In this document: in pieces, positions 17,319-25,110 of the stretch
How positions within the stretch are numbered: the stretch's first letter is position 1
Layout: every line of letters begins with the position of its first letter
NCBI GenBank assembly: GCA_037189645.1
Contig: JBBCIY010000001.1
Span: forward strand, 124,001-188,000
DNA length: 64,000 nucleotides
Origin: Taishania sp037189645
Lineage (GTDB): Bacteria; Bacteroidota; Bacteroidia; Flavobacteriales_D; Crocinitomicaceae
Reading direction: 5' to 3'
The notes under the pieces: model-generated
Seen by the model: only the letters and a program-made list of their open reading frames with translations
The model's database searches: none
What the model was told of the DNA's origin: nothing
Position numbers and translations under genes: made by a program

Positions 17319-18134
17319 TTAATACTGTTCGTCTTCATTCGGGAAGTCTCCTGACTTCACATCCTCGATGTAACGAGAAAAAGAAGTCATCATTTCTTCA
17401 TACAGGTTGTTGTATTTCCGGAGAAAGCGCGGATTGAACTCATTGTTGATTCCCAGCATGTCGTGAACGACCAGCACCTGTCCGTCAACGCCGTTTCCGG
17501 CTCCGATGCCGATGATCGGAATGGAAACCGATTCTGCTACCTTTTTCGCCAGGTGGGCAGGAATTTTCTCCAGCACAATGGCAAAGCATCCTGTTTCTTC
17601 CAGTAATTTCGCATCGGAAATCAAACGGTTCGCTTCCTCTTCTTCTTTTGCCCTTACTACGTAAGTACCGAATTTGTAGATCGATTGAGGTGTTAAACCT
17701 AAATGTCCCATTACGGGGATCCCGGCGGTAAGGATACGTGAAATGGATTCGATGATCTCCGCTCCGCCTTCCAGTTTTACAGCATGACCTCCGGATTCTT
17801 TCATGATGCGGATGGCACCTGAAAGCGCTTCTTTTGAATTTCCCTGGTACGACCCGAAGGGCATATCCACCACGACCAGTGCCCTGCTCACGGCACGTAC
17901 GACCGAAGATGCATGATAAATCATCTGGTCCAGTGTGATCGGGAGGGTTGTTTCGTGCCCGGCCATTACGTTGGAGGCCGAATCTCCAACCAGTATCACT
18001 TCAATTCCTGCCGTATCAATGATGCGGGCCATTGAGTAATCATATCCTGTCAACATGGTGATCTTCTCCCCACGTTCTTTCATTTCGCTGAGTGTCTTTG
18101 TCGTTACCCGTTTAATGTTTGAATGTACTGACAT
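17319..18134 (-). CDS. panB: 3-methyl-2-oxobutanoate hydroxymethyltransferase PanB
   Basis: First committed step of pantothenate (CoA) synthesis: transfers a hydroxymethyl group from methylene-THF to ketoisovalerate. 271 residues with MLTGYDYSMARIID, VGDSASNVMAGHETTLPITLDQM, DMPFGSYQGN, KLEGGAE, MGHLGLTPQS and IGIGAGNGVDGQVLVVHDMLG, all PanB signatures. The pseudouridine synthase gene follows immediately on the same strand. No panC or panD is nearby. Confidence 0.95.
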   Translation of the reverse strand: MSVHSNIKRVTTKTLSEMKERGEKITMLTGYDYSMARIIDTAGIEVILVGDSASNVMAGHETTLPITLDQMIYHASSVVRAVSRALVVVDMPFGSYQGNSKEALSGAIRIMKESGGHAVKLEGGAEIIESISRILTAGIPVMGHLGLTPQSIYKFGTYVVRAKEEEEANRLISDAKLLEETGCFAIVLEKIPAHLAKKVAESVSIPIIGIGAGNGVDGQVLVVHDMLGINNEFNPRFLRKYNNLYEEMMTSFSRYIEDVKSGDFPNEDEQY

Positions 18135-18156
18135 AGTATAACTGTTTGTTCTACCG

Positions 18157-18172
18157 CAAAGCTACAAAAATA
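18157..18172 (-). promoter_or_regulatory. Two adjacent candidate -7 boxes for panB
   Basis: On the minus strand TATTTTTG (18172-18165) and TAGCTTTG (18164-18157) both match TAnnTTTG and lie back to back, 23-38 bases before the PanB start. They may be alternative start sites. Confidence 0.45.
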
Positions 18173-18224
18173 ATGATACGGGAAGTGTTAAACCCGGATT
18201 AAACAGCGTGAATGCAGACGTTAT

Positions 18225-18254
18225 AAAAAAAACACCCCAATGAAAATTGAGGTG
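18225..18254 (-). terminator. Rho-independent terminator after the DJ-1/PfpI gene
   Basis: Minus-strand stem CACCTCAAT / ATTGGGGTG with one mismatch and a short loop, followed by eight T residues. It lies 8 bp beyond the stop at 18262. Confidence 0.75.
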
Positions 18255-18261
18255 CCTGCTT

Positions 18262-18840
18262 TTACTGGATGCTAATTCCGAGTAATTTATAGAATTCTTT
18301 TAAAATGGCAGGATGTCCGGGCCACGCTGGGGAGGTGACCAGGTTTCCGTCGACTACGGCATCTGTTGGCGGAACATTCCTGTAATTTCCCCCCGCCAAT
18401 GTAACTTCCGGCCCTACAGCGGCATAGCAGGTAAGCGTTCTGCCCTGTATGACATTTGCCGCGGTCAGTACCTGGATCCCGTGGCAGATCGCTGCGACCG
18501 GCTTATTCGACTCGAAAAAGTGACGGGTAAACTCCAGTACTTTCTGGTCTAAACGAATGTATTCCGGAGCACGTCCACCAGTGACATAAAGTCCGTCGTA
18601 ATCGGCAGGATTTAAGCCGTCGAAATCTTTGTTGATCTCGAAATTGTGGCCTCTGTATTCCAGGTACGTCTGGAATTCTGTAAAATCGTGTATCGCTGTT
18701 GCTATCTTATCGCCTTTTTTCTTTCCCGGGCAGATAACGTCCACTTCGCATCCAACGGACAAAAGGGCCTGAAACGGCACCATTATTTCATAATCTTCAA
18801 CGAAATCTCCTGCAAGCATTAAAATTTTTTTGTTCGGCAT
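18262..18840 (-). CDS. DJ-1/PfpI family protein
   Basis: 192-residue flavodoxin-like protein of the class I glutamine-amidotransferase-like superfamily. The nucleophile elbow is VAAICHGIQVLTAANV with the reactive cysteine before HG. YDGLYVTGGRAPEYIR and the final SPAWPGHPAILKEFYKLLG are typical of the PfpI/YhbO-like branch. Members have been reported as proteases, chaperones or glyoxal/deglycase enzymes; the exact activity is not decided by the sequence. It is monocistronic, with its own promoter and terminator. Confidence 0.88.
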   Translation of the reverse strand: MPNKKILMLAGDFVEDYEIMVPFQALLSVGCEVDVICPGKKKGDKIATAIHDFTEFQTYLEYRGHNFEINKDFDGLNPADYDGLYVTGGRAPEYIRLDQKVLEFTRHFFESNKPVAAICHGIQVLTAANVIQGRTLTCYAAVGPEVTLAGGNYRNVPPTDAVVDGNLVTSPAWPGHPAILKEFYKLLGISIQ

Positions 18841-18878
18841 ATTACTTTGAATTAATTGGTTTGTGTGCCATTAAATTA

Positions 18879-18886
18879 CAAAAATA
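18879..18886 (-). promoter_or_regulatory. Promoter -7 box of the DJ-1/PfpI gene
   Basis: Minus-strand TATTTTTG, an exact TAnnTTTG match, about 39 bp before the ATG. The rest of the 260-bp gap to 19100 holds no ORF or hairpin I can support. Confidence 0.45.
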
Positions 18887-19100
18887 ATCGCTGCAAAATC
18901 CATGTTTCCGGGTAAAATAATTATTAAATCAGTGACCGGAATTTCTCGTGAAAAGGATGAATTACTGTGTGCAAGATCATTACGTATGCGATCGATGAAA
19001 GATACAGTGGGGCAGAAAGACGCTGTGGTGTACCGGGAGGAAGCGGATGAATGCTATTCAGACTATTTTTTCTAATTTTACGTTCCAAGTTTGAATCAAG

Positions 19101-19892
19101 TTGGAGCAAGATAAACGATTTAAAATAACCGTACTCGGATCGGGAACGTCTCAGGGGGTTCCTGTGATCGCGTGTGAATGTGATGTCTGTCTGTCCGGTA
19201 ATCCGAAAGATAAACGCCTCCGTTCTTCTGTTATGCTCACGATAAACGGGTTGAATTATGTCATTGACACGGGACCTGATTTTCGTCAGCAAATGCTGCG
19301 GGAGCATGTCAAAGAGCTGGAAGCCATATTTTTTACGCACCAGCATAAGGATCACCTGGCCGGGCTGGATGATGTGCGTGCGTTTAATTTCAGGCAGCAA
19401 AAGGACATGAAGGTATATTGCGATGAGCGTGTGGACGAAGCGCTTCATCGTGAATACGAATATATTTTCGCTTCGTTCAAGTATCCCGGAATCCCTTTGC
19501 TGGATATTGAGATCATTGACAAGTATTCCGTTATTCCGGTTTCCGGAGGCGGGGAGGTCAGGGTCATTGAAGCAATGCATTACAAGCTTCCTGTGATGGG
19601 ATTCCGCTATAAAGATTTTACTTATATTACAGATGCCAAAACTTTTTCACCTGAAGAAAAAGATAAAATAAAAGGATCTAAGGTTTTATTTGTTAATGCA
19701 TTAAGAAGAGAGGAGCATATTTCTCATTTCAATTTAGAGGAAGCCCTGGAATTTATCAGTGAAATCAACCCGGAGCGGGCCTACCTTACTCATATTTCTC
19801 ATTTAATGGGGAAATATGAAGATGTGCAGCAGGAACTCCCGGACAATGTTTTTATGGCATACGACGGATTGACCCTGGAAATGGAAGAATAA
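19101..19892 (+). CDS. MBL-fold metallo-hydrolase, PhnP-like
   Basis: Metallo-beta-lactamase-fold hydrolase of 263 residues from a TTG start. It begins KITVLGSGTSQGVPVIACEC. The cysteine cluster CECDVCLSGNPKDKRLRSS resembles the extra zinc site of PhnP-type phosphodiesterases. The metal-binding motif is FFTHQHKDHLAG; further ligands fall in AMHYK, ITDA and HISH. The likely substrate is a cyclic or small phosphodiester, by family only. No phosphonate genes are nearby, so a PhnP role in C-P lyase metabolism is not supported. No ATG lies near the N-terminus. Confidence 0.8.
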   Translation: MEQDKRFKITVLGSGTSQGVPVIACECDVCLSGNPKDKRLRSSVMLTINGLNYVIDTGPDFRQQMLREHVKELEAIFFTHQHKDHLAGLDDVRAFNFRQQKDMKVYCDERVDEALHREYEYIFASFKYPGIPLLDIEIIDKYSVIPVSGGGEVRVIEAMHYKLPVMGFRYKDFTYITDAKTFSPEEKDKIKGSKVLFVNALRREEHISHFNLEEALEFISEINPERAYLTHISHLMGKYEDVQQELPDNVFMAYDGLTLEMEE

Positions 19893-19915
19893 GAAAATAC
19901 CGAAAACTGGAATTG

Positions 19916-20788
19916 TTACGATAAAATATCCCTCAGCTCCGTTAATTCCCGCACACGTTCTGCGTTACCCGCCTGTTGAAAAGCGCTGATCAGGTTGGTG
20001 AGCATCCTCCGGATGATAGAAGTATTCGAGCACGGTTCGAAATATTCCCTGGATGCCGGTAAGTTCAGGTTTTTCAGAAAATCGTAAATTTCACTTTCAT
20101 CGAACAAACCTCCTTTGGAAAACGGATTGATATAAAATAGAATACCGTTATTGTTCCCGGCTTTTGTAAACTGGTTGGTTCCGTCTTCATCAATATAGGC
20201 CAGTATAAAATGGTTCGGTAAATTTACTCCGTACACCGGCATTCCCAACGATTGTGCAACAATGCTGTAGATAACGCTCAGGCTTAACGGGTTTCCTTTA
20301 CGGGATTCAATGACTGTATTGATGTAAGAATTCAAAGGAGAATGGAAATCTTTGGAATCCCCGTGAAAATTATATTTTCCGAAGAAGATTTTATTGAAAA
20401 TCCGTATTTTCTCAAAAGCTGTCTGTTTATGGCTCAGCTCAATCCAGATATCCCTTCTCATGGTCTCGATGAATTCACGGATGTGGTCTTCATTCAGTCC
20501 CGGATATTGGTATTTTGCCACCACGATTGCTCCTTCCAGCAGGTCCTTTTCTCCTTCCTGCCACAGCAGAATCTGTTTTTTCGTGTATTCGAACTGGATA
20601 TCGTGAATAAGCTGCTCAACGCGGTTCAGGAAGATCAGCCCGAAATCTTTTTCACCCCACGAATTCTCCAGGTAAGGAATCGCATCCGGACCATATTGAA
20701 GTAAACGGTCGCGTACATGCTGGTAAATATTCTCATCCGGGTCGTCGATCAGATGAATCAATGCTTCTATGTTGGTTGAGTCAGACAT
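19916..20788 (-). CDS. Transglutaminase-like family protein (SirB1/Transglut_core2 type)
   Basis: 290 residues. The N-terminal ~70 residues look HEAT-like (IEALIHLIDDPDENIYQHVRDRLLQYGPDAIPYLE). The remainder matches the SirB1-type transglutaminase-like domain, with FHSPLNSYINTVIESRKGNPLSLSVIYSIVAQSLGMPVYGVNLPNHFILAY. In place of the catalytic cysteine of true transglutaminases there is serine in the NPLSLS stretch, as is usual for this branch, so enzymatic activity is doubtful. It converges with the metallo-hydrolase across 23 bp. Confidence 0.8.
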   Translation of the reverse strand: MSDSTNIEALIHLIDDPDENIYQHVRDRLLQYGPDAIPYLENSWGEKDFGLIFLNRVEQLIHDIQFEYTKKQILLWQEGEKDLLEGAIVVAKYQYPGLNEDHIREFIETMRRDIWIELSHKQTAFEKIRIFNKIFFGKYNFHGDSKDFHSPLNSYINTVIESRKGNPLSLSVIYSIVAQSLGMPVYGVNLPNHFILAYIDEDGTNQFTKAGNNNGILFYINPFSKGGLFDESEIYDFLKNLNLPASREYFEPCSNTSIIRRMLTNLISAFQQAGNAERVRELTELRDILS

Positions 20789-20795
20789 TCTGAAA

Positions 20796-20803
20796 CAAAA
20801 GTA
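20796..20803 (-). promoter_or_regulatory. Promoter -7 box of the transglutaminase-like gene
   Basis: Minus-strand TACTTTTG, an exact consensus match, only 7 bp upstream of the ATG at 20788. The predicted mRNA would have a leader of a few bases at most. Confidence 0.5.
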
Positions 20804-20919
20804 AGGCAGGAAATAACAGTTTCGTAAGCACTTACAAACAGTTTTTCAAATAGAAATTGTTAATTGCAGCATTTTAAACTGAAATTGCCGGTTTTTGCAA
20901 TTACTAGCGTTAAATGTTG

Positions 20920-20927
20920 TATTTTCG
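20920..20927 (+). promoter_or_regulatory. Candidate promoter of the flippase gene
   Basis: TATTTTCG, one base from TAnnTTTG, with TTG at 20895-20897 spaced 22 bp upstream. It lies 24 bp before the ATG at 20952 and supports that start over the in-frame TTG at 20895. Confidence 0.4.
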
Positions 20928-20951
20928 TTTTCAAAGAATTTCAGCTTTTCT

Positions 20952-22445
20952 ATGGGTATTGTTCAAAAAGATGCGTTTCGTACAACAATTATTTCCTATG
21001 TTGGTATTCTGCTGGGCTATATCAATAAGGGATTGCTGTTTATCATTATCCTTACGGAGGAGCAGATTGGTCTGGTGAGCCTGCTGATCACGGTCGGTAC
21101 ATTGTTTGCCCAGTTATCCGGGTTCGGAACAGCCTTTACAACATTAAAGTTCCTGCCATTCTTCAAAGATTCCGAACGCAATCATTATGGTTTCTTCCCG
21201 TTCATCCTGAGAATGATCACCTGGGGGACTATCATTACTGCTGTCGGGTTTATCCTGTTCCGGCCGTTCATTGAACGTTTGTACATTGATAAGTCAGCTG
21301 AGTTTGTGAGTTACTATTGGTGGGTGTTCCCGATTGGGATCGGGTATGTGTTCTACCTGCTGTTTGAGGCATACCTGAGAAGTTTTTACCGGAATCTTCT
21401 GTCTGTTTTTACCTATGAGATCCTGCTGAGGATAGGAGTAACAATATCATTGGTATTGTACTGGAATCAGTGGATTTCATTCGATTCTTTTGTAAAGATG
21501 AATTCCCTGATCTATTTGTTGCCACCGCTTATCCTGATGGTCTATTTAATGCAGCAAAATGAATTTATTGTTTCGATCAGGAACATCAATATTTCCAAGC
21601 GCTTCCAGCGGTTGATGACACAATTTTCAGCCTATAACTACCTTAATTCCCTGGGAGTTGTGCTCGTTATTTCACTGGATGTCATGATGATTGCCCAGAT
21701 GATCGGGCTGGATGCCACAGGGGTTTATGCCACTGTCATTTTTGTCGCGAGTGCTTTGATGGTCCCTTCCCGTTCCCTGATCCGTATCAGTGCTCCGTTG
21801 GTTTCTGAATACTGGAAAAGCAGGAACATGAAGGAGATGGAATCGCTCTATAAAAAAACGGGAGCGGTATCTTTGTTTATTGGTTTGTCTTGCTTTATCC
21901 TTATCTGGCTGAACATCGATTTGCTGTTCAGTTTCCTCAAACCGGAGTTTCAGCCGGGGATCTGGGTGTTCTTTACCTTGATGATGGGGCGTTTTTTCGA
22001 ACTGTTTTTCTGCCTGACGGGAATCATTTTTTCTACTTCCAAGAAATACAAGTATGATATTTATTTCACCTTGTTCCTGGTGGGAGCTGTGTTTGGTCTG
22101 AACCTGCTTTTTATTCCGAAATGGGGGATAGTAGGAGCTTCTGTTTCAACAGCTATTGCATTGATGGTCTATAACATTGGACGCTTTTTGTTCATCTATA
22201 AAGCATACGGTCTGAATCCTTTTGAGAAAAATCAGTTCATTGTGATCGGGCTTGCTGTTGTGACACTGCTTGCAGGAGAATATTTCGGAGGTATGACAGA
22301 TGATTTATGGATGAGATCATTGATTGTGACTCCGGTATTTCTGTTGCTTTTTATTCTCCCTGCATTTTTGTTCAGACTGGAACCTCAAACTGTTCAATAC
22401 GTAAAAAACGGAAGTGCGTTTTTGAAGCGGAAGATCGGGTTATGA
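20952..22445 (+). CDS. Oligosaccharide flippase / polysaccharide biosynthesis membrane protein
   Basis: Polytopic inner-membrane protein of 497 residues with about 12-14 hydrophobic segments, the length and pattern of the MATE/MVF-type Wzx flippases that move lipid-linked sugars across the membrane. Visible features are an N-terminal FRTTIISYVGILLGYINKGLLF, a central YNYLNSLGVVLVISLDVMMIAQMIGL segment typical of the repeat-2 start, and GIVGASVSTAIALMVYNIGR near the end. No glycosyltransferase genes are adjacent, so the substrate is unknown. A strong terminator lies downstream. Confidence 0.82.
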   Translation: MGIVQKDAFRTTIISYVGILLGYINKGLLFIIILTEEQIGLVSLLITVGTLFAQLSGFGTAFTTLKFLPFFKDSERNHYGFFPFILRMITWGTIITAVGFILFRPFIERLYIDKSAEFVSYYWWVFPIGIGYVFYLLFEAYLRSFYRNLLSVFTYEILLRIGVTISLVLYWNQWISFDSFVKMNSLIYLLPPLILMVYLMQQNEFIVSIRNINISKRFQRLMTQFSAYNYLNSLGVVLVISLDVMMIAQMIGLDATGVYATVIFVASALMVPSRSLIRISAPLVSEYWKSRNMKEMESLYKKTGAVSLFIGLSCFILIWLNIDLLFSFLKPEFQPGIWVFFTLMMGRFFELFFCLTGIIFSTSKKYKYDIYFTLFLVGAVFGLNLLFIPKWGIVGASVSTAIALMVYNIGRFLFIYKAYGLNPFEKNQFIVIGLAVVTLLAGEYFGGMTDDLWMRSLIVTPVFLLLFILPAFLFRLEPQTVQYVKNGSAFLKRKIGL

Positions 22446-22481
22446 TGTTGCTGTCCTTTAGTTGACGAAGCATATTTTGCT

Positions 22482-22510
22482 ATATCGTAATATTGCGATA
22501 TGACGATTTT
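22482..22510 (+). repeat. Dispersed palindromic repeat, copy 2
   Basis: ATATCGTAATATTGCGATAT followed by GACGATTTT. It differs from copy 3 (33464) at one of 29 positions. It lies between the flippase stop and the bidirectional terminator, in a convergent gap. Confidence 0.8.
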
Positions 22511-22580
22511 ACGATACAGTTGCGATGATCAGTCGGAAGCGAGAATTACTTGTCAGATTTCAGGGTGTAACTAAAAATAA

Positions 22581-22611
22581 AAAAGGAGCCGGTTTTTAGC
22601 CGGCTCCTTTT
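22581..22611. terminator. Bidirectional rho-independent terminator
   Basis: Perfect 12-bp stem AAAAGGAGCCGG / CCGGCTCCTTTT with a 7-base loop. It is flanked by A-rich and T-rich sequence, so it can serve the flippase on the plus strand and pdhC on the minus strand. Confidence 0.88.
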
Positions 22612-22637
22612 AATATAAGTAAGACTCGTTAATGGTA

Positions 22638-23921
22638 TCACAGTAACAACGTCACCGGATTTTCCAGGTAATTCTTCAAGGTCTGCAGGAATGCAGCTCC
22701 GGTCGCTCCGTCAACTACCCGGTGATCGCAGGAAAGTGTGACTTTCATCACGTTCCCCGGAACAACCTGCCCGTTTTTTACGACAGGAACTTCTTTAATT
22801 CCTCCGACAGCCAGGATGCAGCTGTCCGGCGGGTTGATAATTGCCGTGAATTCTTCGATTCCGAACATTCCCAGGTTGGAAATGGTAAATGTATTTCCTT
22901 CCCAGTCTGACGGCTGTAATTTTTTATCTTTTGCTTTTTTGGCAAATGTTCTGACTTCATCACCAATCTGGATAAGCCCCTTTGTATCTGCGAAACGGAC
23001 TACCGGAACAAGCAATCCTTCCTCTACAGCTACAGCTACACCGATGTTGATGTGCTGATTGCGACGGATCACGTCTCCCAGCCAGGAAGAGTTCACCGCA
23101 GGGTGTTGACGCAATGCTATTGCAACTGCTTTAACAACCAGGTCGTTGAAAGAAATTTTTACACCTTCTGTTGTATTCAGCGCTTTTCTGGCAGCAATAG
23201 CATTGTCCATATCAATGTCAAGTGTCAGGTAGAAATGCGGTGCGGAGAATTTACTTTCGGCTAGTCTGCGCGCAATTGTTTTTCGCATTTGAGATACAGG
23301 CTCGTCCGTATAGGATTCAACACCGGCAGGTGCAGCGGTATAGCTGGCCCTGTTCGGCGCTTCGTAAGGTACATAATGGTCTACGTCCCGTTTGATGATG
23401 CGTCCTCCTTCGCCTGTGCCCGGAACAGTATTGATGTCGATTCCTTTTTCTGAGGCCAGCTTTTTGGCGAGGGGAGAGGCAACTACTCTTCCATCTGTTG
23501 AAGCCTGTGTTTTCGCAGGAGTGCTTGCAGGCTGTGATTTGGATTCTGTTTCTTTGACAGGTTCGGGAGAAGGAGCAGCTTTTTTATCCGCTTTGTCTTC
23601 TTCCTTCTTGTCATCCTTCTTTTCTTCTTTTTTATCTGAAGCAGGATCATTGTTTCCTGCTAATATTCCCGAGATATCTTCTCCTTTTTCCCCGATGATT
23701 GCAAGAATGGCATTAACGGGAGCAGCCTGTCCTTTTTCAACACCGATATGTAACAGCACACCATCGTAAAAGGATTCAAATTCCATTGTTGCTTTGTCTG
23801 TTTCGATTTCAGCGAGAACCTCTCCTGAAGAAACAGTATCACCAACTTTTTTTGTCCATTCCGCGACAACCCCTTCAGTCATCGTGTCGCTTAGTTTTGG
23901 CATGTAAACTACTTCAGCCAT
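22638..23921 (-). CDS. pdhC: Pyruvate dehydrogenase E2, dihydrolipoamide acetyltransferase
   Basis: Core of the pyruvate dehydrogenase complex; moves the acetyl group from E1 to CoA. 427 residues: one lipoyl domain with the lipoylated K43 in EIETDKATMEFES; a linker rich in K, E, D, A and P (about 90-145); a peripheral-subunit-binding domain near 147-185 (VASPLAKKLASEKGI, GTGEGGRIIKRDV); and a catalytic domain ending in SCDHRVVDGATGAAF. It follows pdhA by 25 bp on the same strand. E1-beta and E3 are not in the window. Confidence 0.94.
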   Translation of the reverse strand: MAEVVYMPKLSDTMTEGVVAEWTKKVGDTVSSGEVLAEIETDKATMEFESFYDGVLLHIGVEKGQAAPVNAILAIIGEKGEDISGILAGNNDPASDKKEEKKDDKKEEDKADKKAAPSPEPVKETESKSQPASTPAKTQASTDGRVVASPLAKKLASEKGIDINTVPGTGEGGRIIKRDVDHYVPYEAPNRASYTAAPAGVESYTDEPVSQMRKTIARRLAESKFSAPHFYLTLDIDMDNAIAARKALNTTEGVKISFNDLVVKAVAIALRQHPAVNSSWLGDVIRRNQHINIGVAVAVEEGLLVPVVRFADTKGLIQIGDEVRTFAKKAKDKKLQPSDWEGNTFTISNLGMFGIEEFTAIINPPDSCILAVGGIKEVPVVKNGQVVPGNVMKVTLSCDHRVVDGATGAAFLQTLKNYLENPVTLLL

Positions 23922-23946
23922 AATGTCTTAAATAAAATGATTGTGA

Positions 23947-24999
23947 TTAATATTCAACGATGTATGGATAATTCGGCTCCTGGTACACATCCTCATACAA
24001 TTCTTTTCCTTCCGGGTAAGGAGAGCTTTCCGCGAATTCCACGCTTTCTTCTACTTCTTTCTTTACCCATTCTTCCACTTCCTTGATTTCTTTTTCTGTC
24101 ATCCATTTGTTTTCCTTGATGACATCCAGGCAATGAGTGATCGGATCTTTTTCAATCCATTCTTCCACTTCCTGTTTTGAACGGTATTTCTGAGGGTCAG
24201 ACATAGAATGTCCTTTATAGCGGTAAGTGCGGATATCCAATAATGTCGGACCGTCGCCTTTTCTCGCTCTGTCGGCAGCTTCTTCAATTGCTTCGTGAAC
24301 AGCCTCAGGCGACATCCCGTTTACAATTCGGGAAGGCATTTCATATGAAAGCCCGATTTTAGACAGGTCGGTAACATTGGTTGTTCTTTCAACCGAAGTT
24401 CCCATCGCGTAGTTGTTGTTCTCAATGATGAAGATAACCGGAAGCTTCCACAGCATTGCCATATTGAATGTTTCGTGCAAAGCTCCTTGCCGTACGGCTC
24501 CGTCTCCCATTGAAACAAAAGCGACATTTCCCGTCTCATTGTACTGTTCAGCAAAAGCAACTCCTGCTCCCATCGCAATCTGGGCACCTACGATACCGTG
24601 TCCGCCCATGAAGTTCACTTTCTTATCGAAGAAGTGCATGGATCCTCCTTTTCCTTTCGAACAGCCTGTAGACCGTCCGAACAACTCAGCCATTAATACG
24701 CGTGGGTCTGTCCCCAGAGCGATCGGATGCGCGTGGTCACGGTATGCAGTCATGTGTTTGTCACCTGGCTGGCATGCACTTGCAGTACCTACGACGATTG
24801 CTTCCTGCCCGATATAAAGGTGGCAGAAACCACCGAATTTCTGCTGAATGTATAGTTGACCTGTTTTTTCTTCAAATTTGCGAATCAGCAACATGTCTTT
24901 CCACCACTTAATATAAGTTTCTTTTGAGAACTTCGGAGTATTCTCAGCTTTACTCTTTCTCGTTGCTGCTGTTGGTTTTTTGGAAGATTTTACTGCCAT
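23947..24999 (-). CDS. pdhA: Pyruvate dehydrogenase E1 component, alpha subunit
   Basis: 350-residue thiamine-diphosphate-dependent subunit that, with E1-beta, decarboxylates pyruvate. It has the TPP/Mg motif GDGAVRQGALHETFNMAMLWKLP...NNNYAMGT, GSMHFFDKKVNFMGGHGIVG, and the phosphorylation-loop-like TYRYKGHSMSDPQKYR. The N-terminus is lysine-rich (MAVKSSKKPTAATRKSK) and precedes the conserved FSKETYIKWWKDMLLIRKFEEK. Its E1-beta partner is encoded elsewhere. Confidence 0.94.
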   Translation of the reverse strand: MAVKSSKKPTAATRKSKAENTPKFSKETYIKWWKDMLLIRKFEEKTGQLYIQQKFGGFCHLYIGQEAIVVGTASACQPGDKHMTAYRDHAHPIALGTDPRVLMAELFGRSTGCSKGKGGSMHFFDKKVNFMGGHGIVGAQIAMGAGVAFAEQYNETGNVAFVSMGDGAVRQGALHETFNMAMLWKLPVIFIIENNNYAMGTSVERTTNVTDLSKIGLSYEMPSRIVNGMSPEAVHEAIEEAADRARKGDGPTLLDIRTYRYKGHSMSDPQKYRSKQEVEEWIEKDPITHCLDVIKENKWMTEKEIKEVEEWVKKEVEESVEFAESSPYPEGKELYEDVYQEPNYPYIVEY

Positions 25000-25025
25000 G
25001 AAATATCCTTTTTTAATACGAAGAG

Positions 25026-25033
25026 CAAATATA
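25026..25033 (-). promoter_or_regulatory. Promoter -7 box of the pdhA-pdhC operon
   Basis: Minus-strand TATATTTG, an exact TAnnTTTG match, 27 bp before the PdhA ATG. No clear -33 TTG at canonical spacing. Confidence 0.5.
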
Positions 25034-25110
25034 TATAAAAATTTAAGATTGCATGATAATTATCCATTGTTCATTGTCGGTAGTCAATAGATAATTGTTT
25101 GGACACAATT

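Noticed and set aside
18841..19100. Hidden small gene in the gap before the metallo-hydrolase
   Set aside because: Short frames of up to about 29 codons exist, but none has a promoter, conserved pattern or codon bias that would support it.
18924..19580. Minus-strand open frame of 218 codons across the metallo-hydrolase gene
   Set aside because: It runs mostly antisense to a confidently recognised metallo-hydrolase, has no start context, and its translation matches no known pattern.
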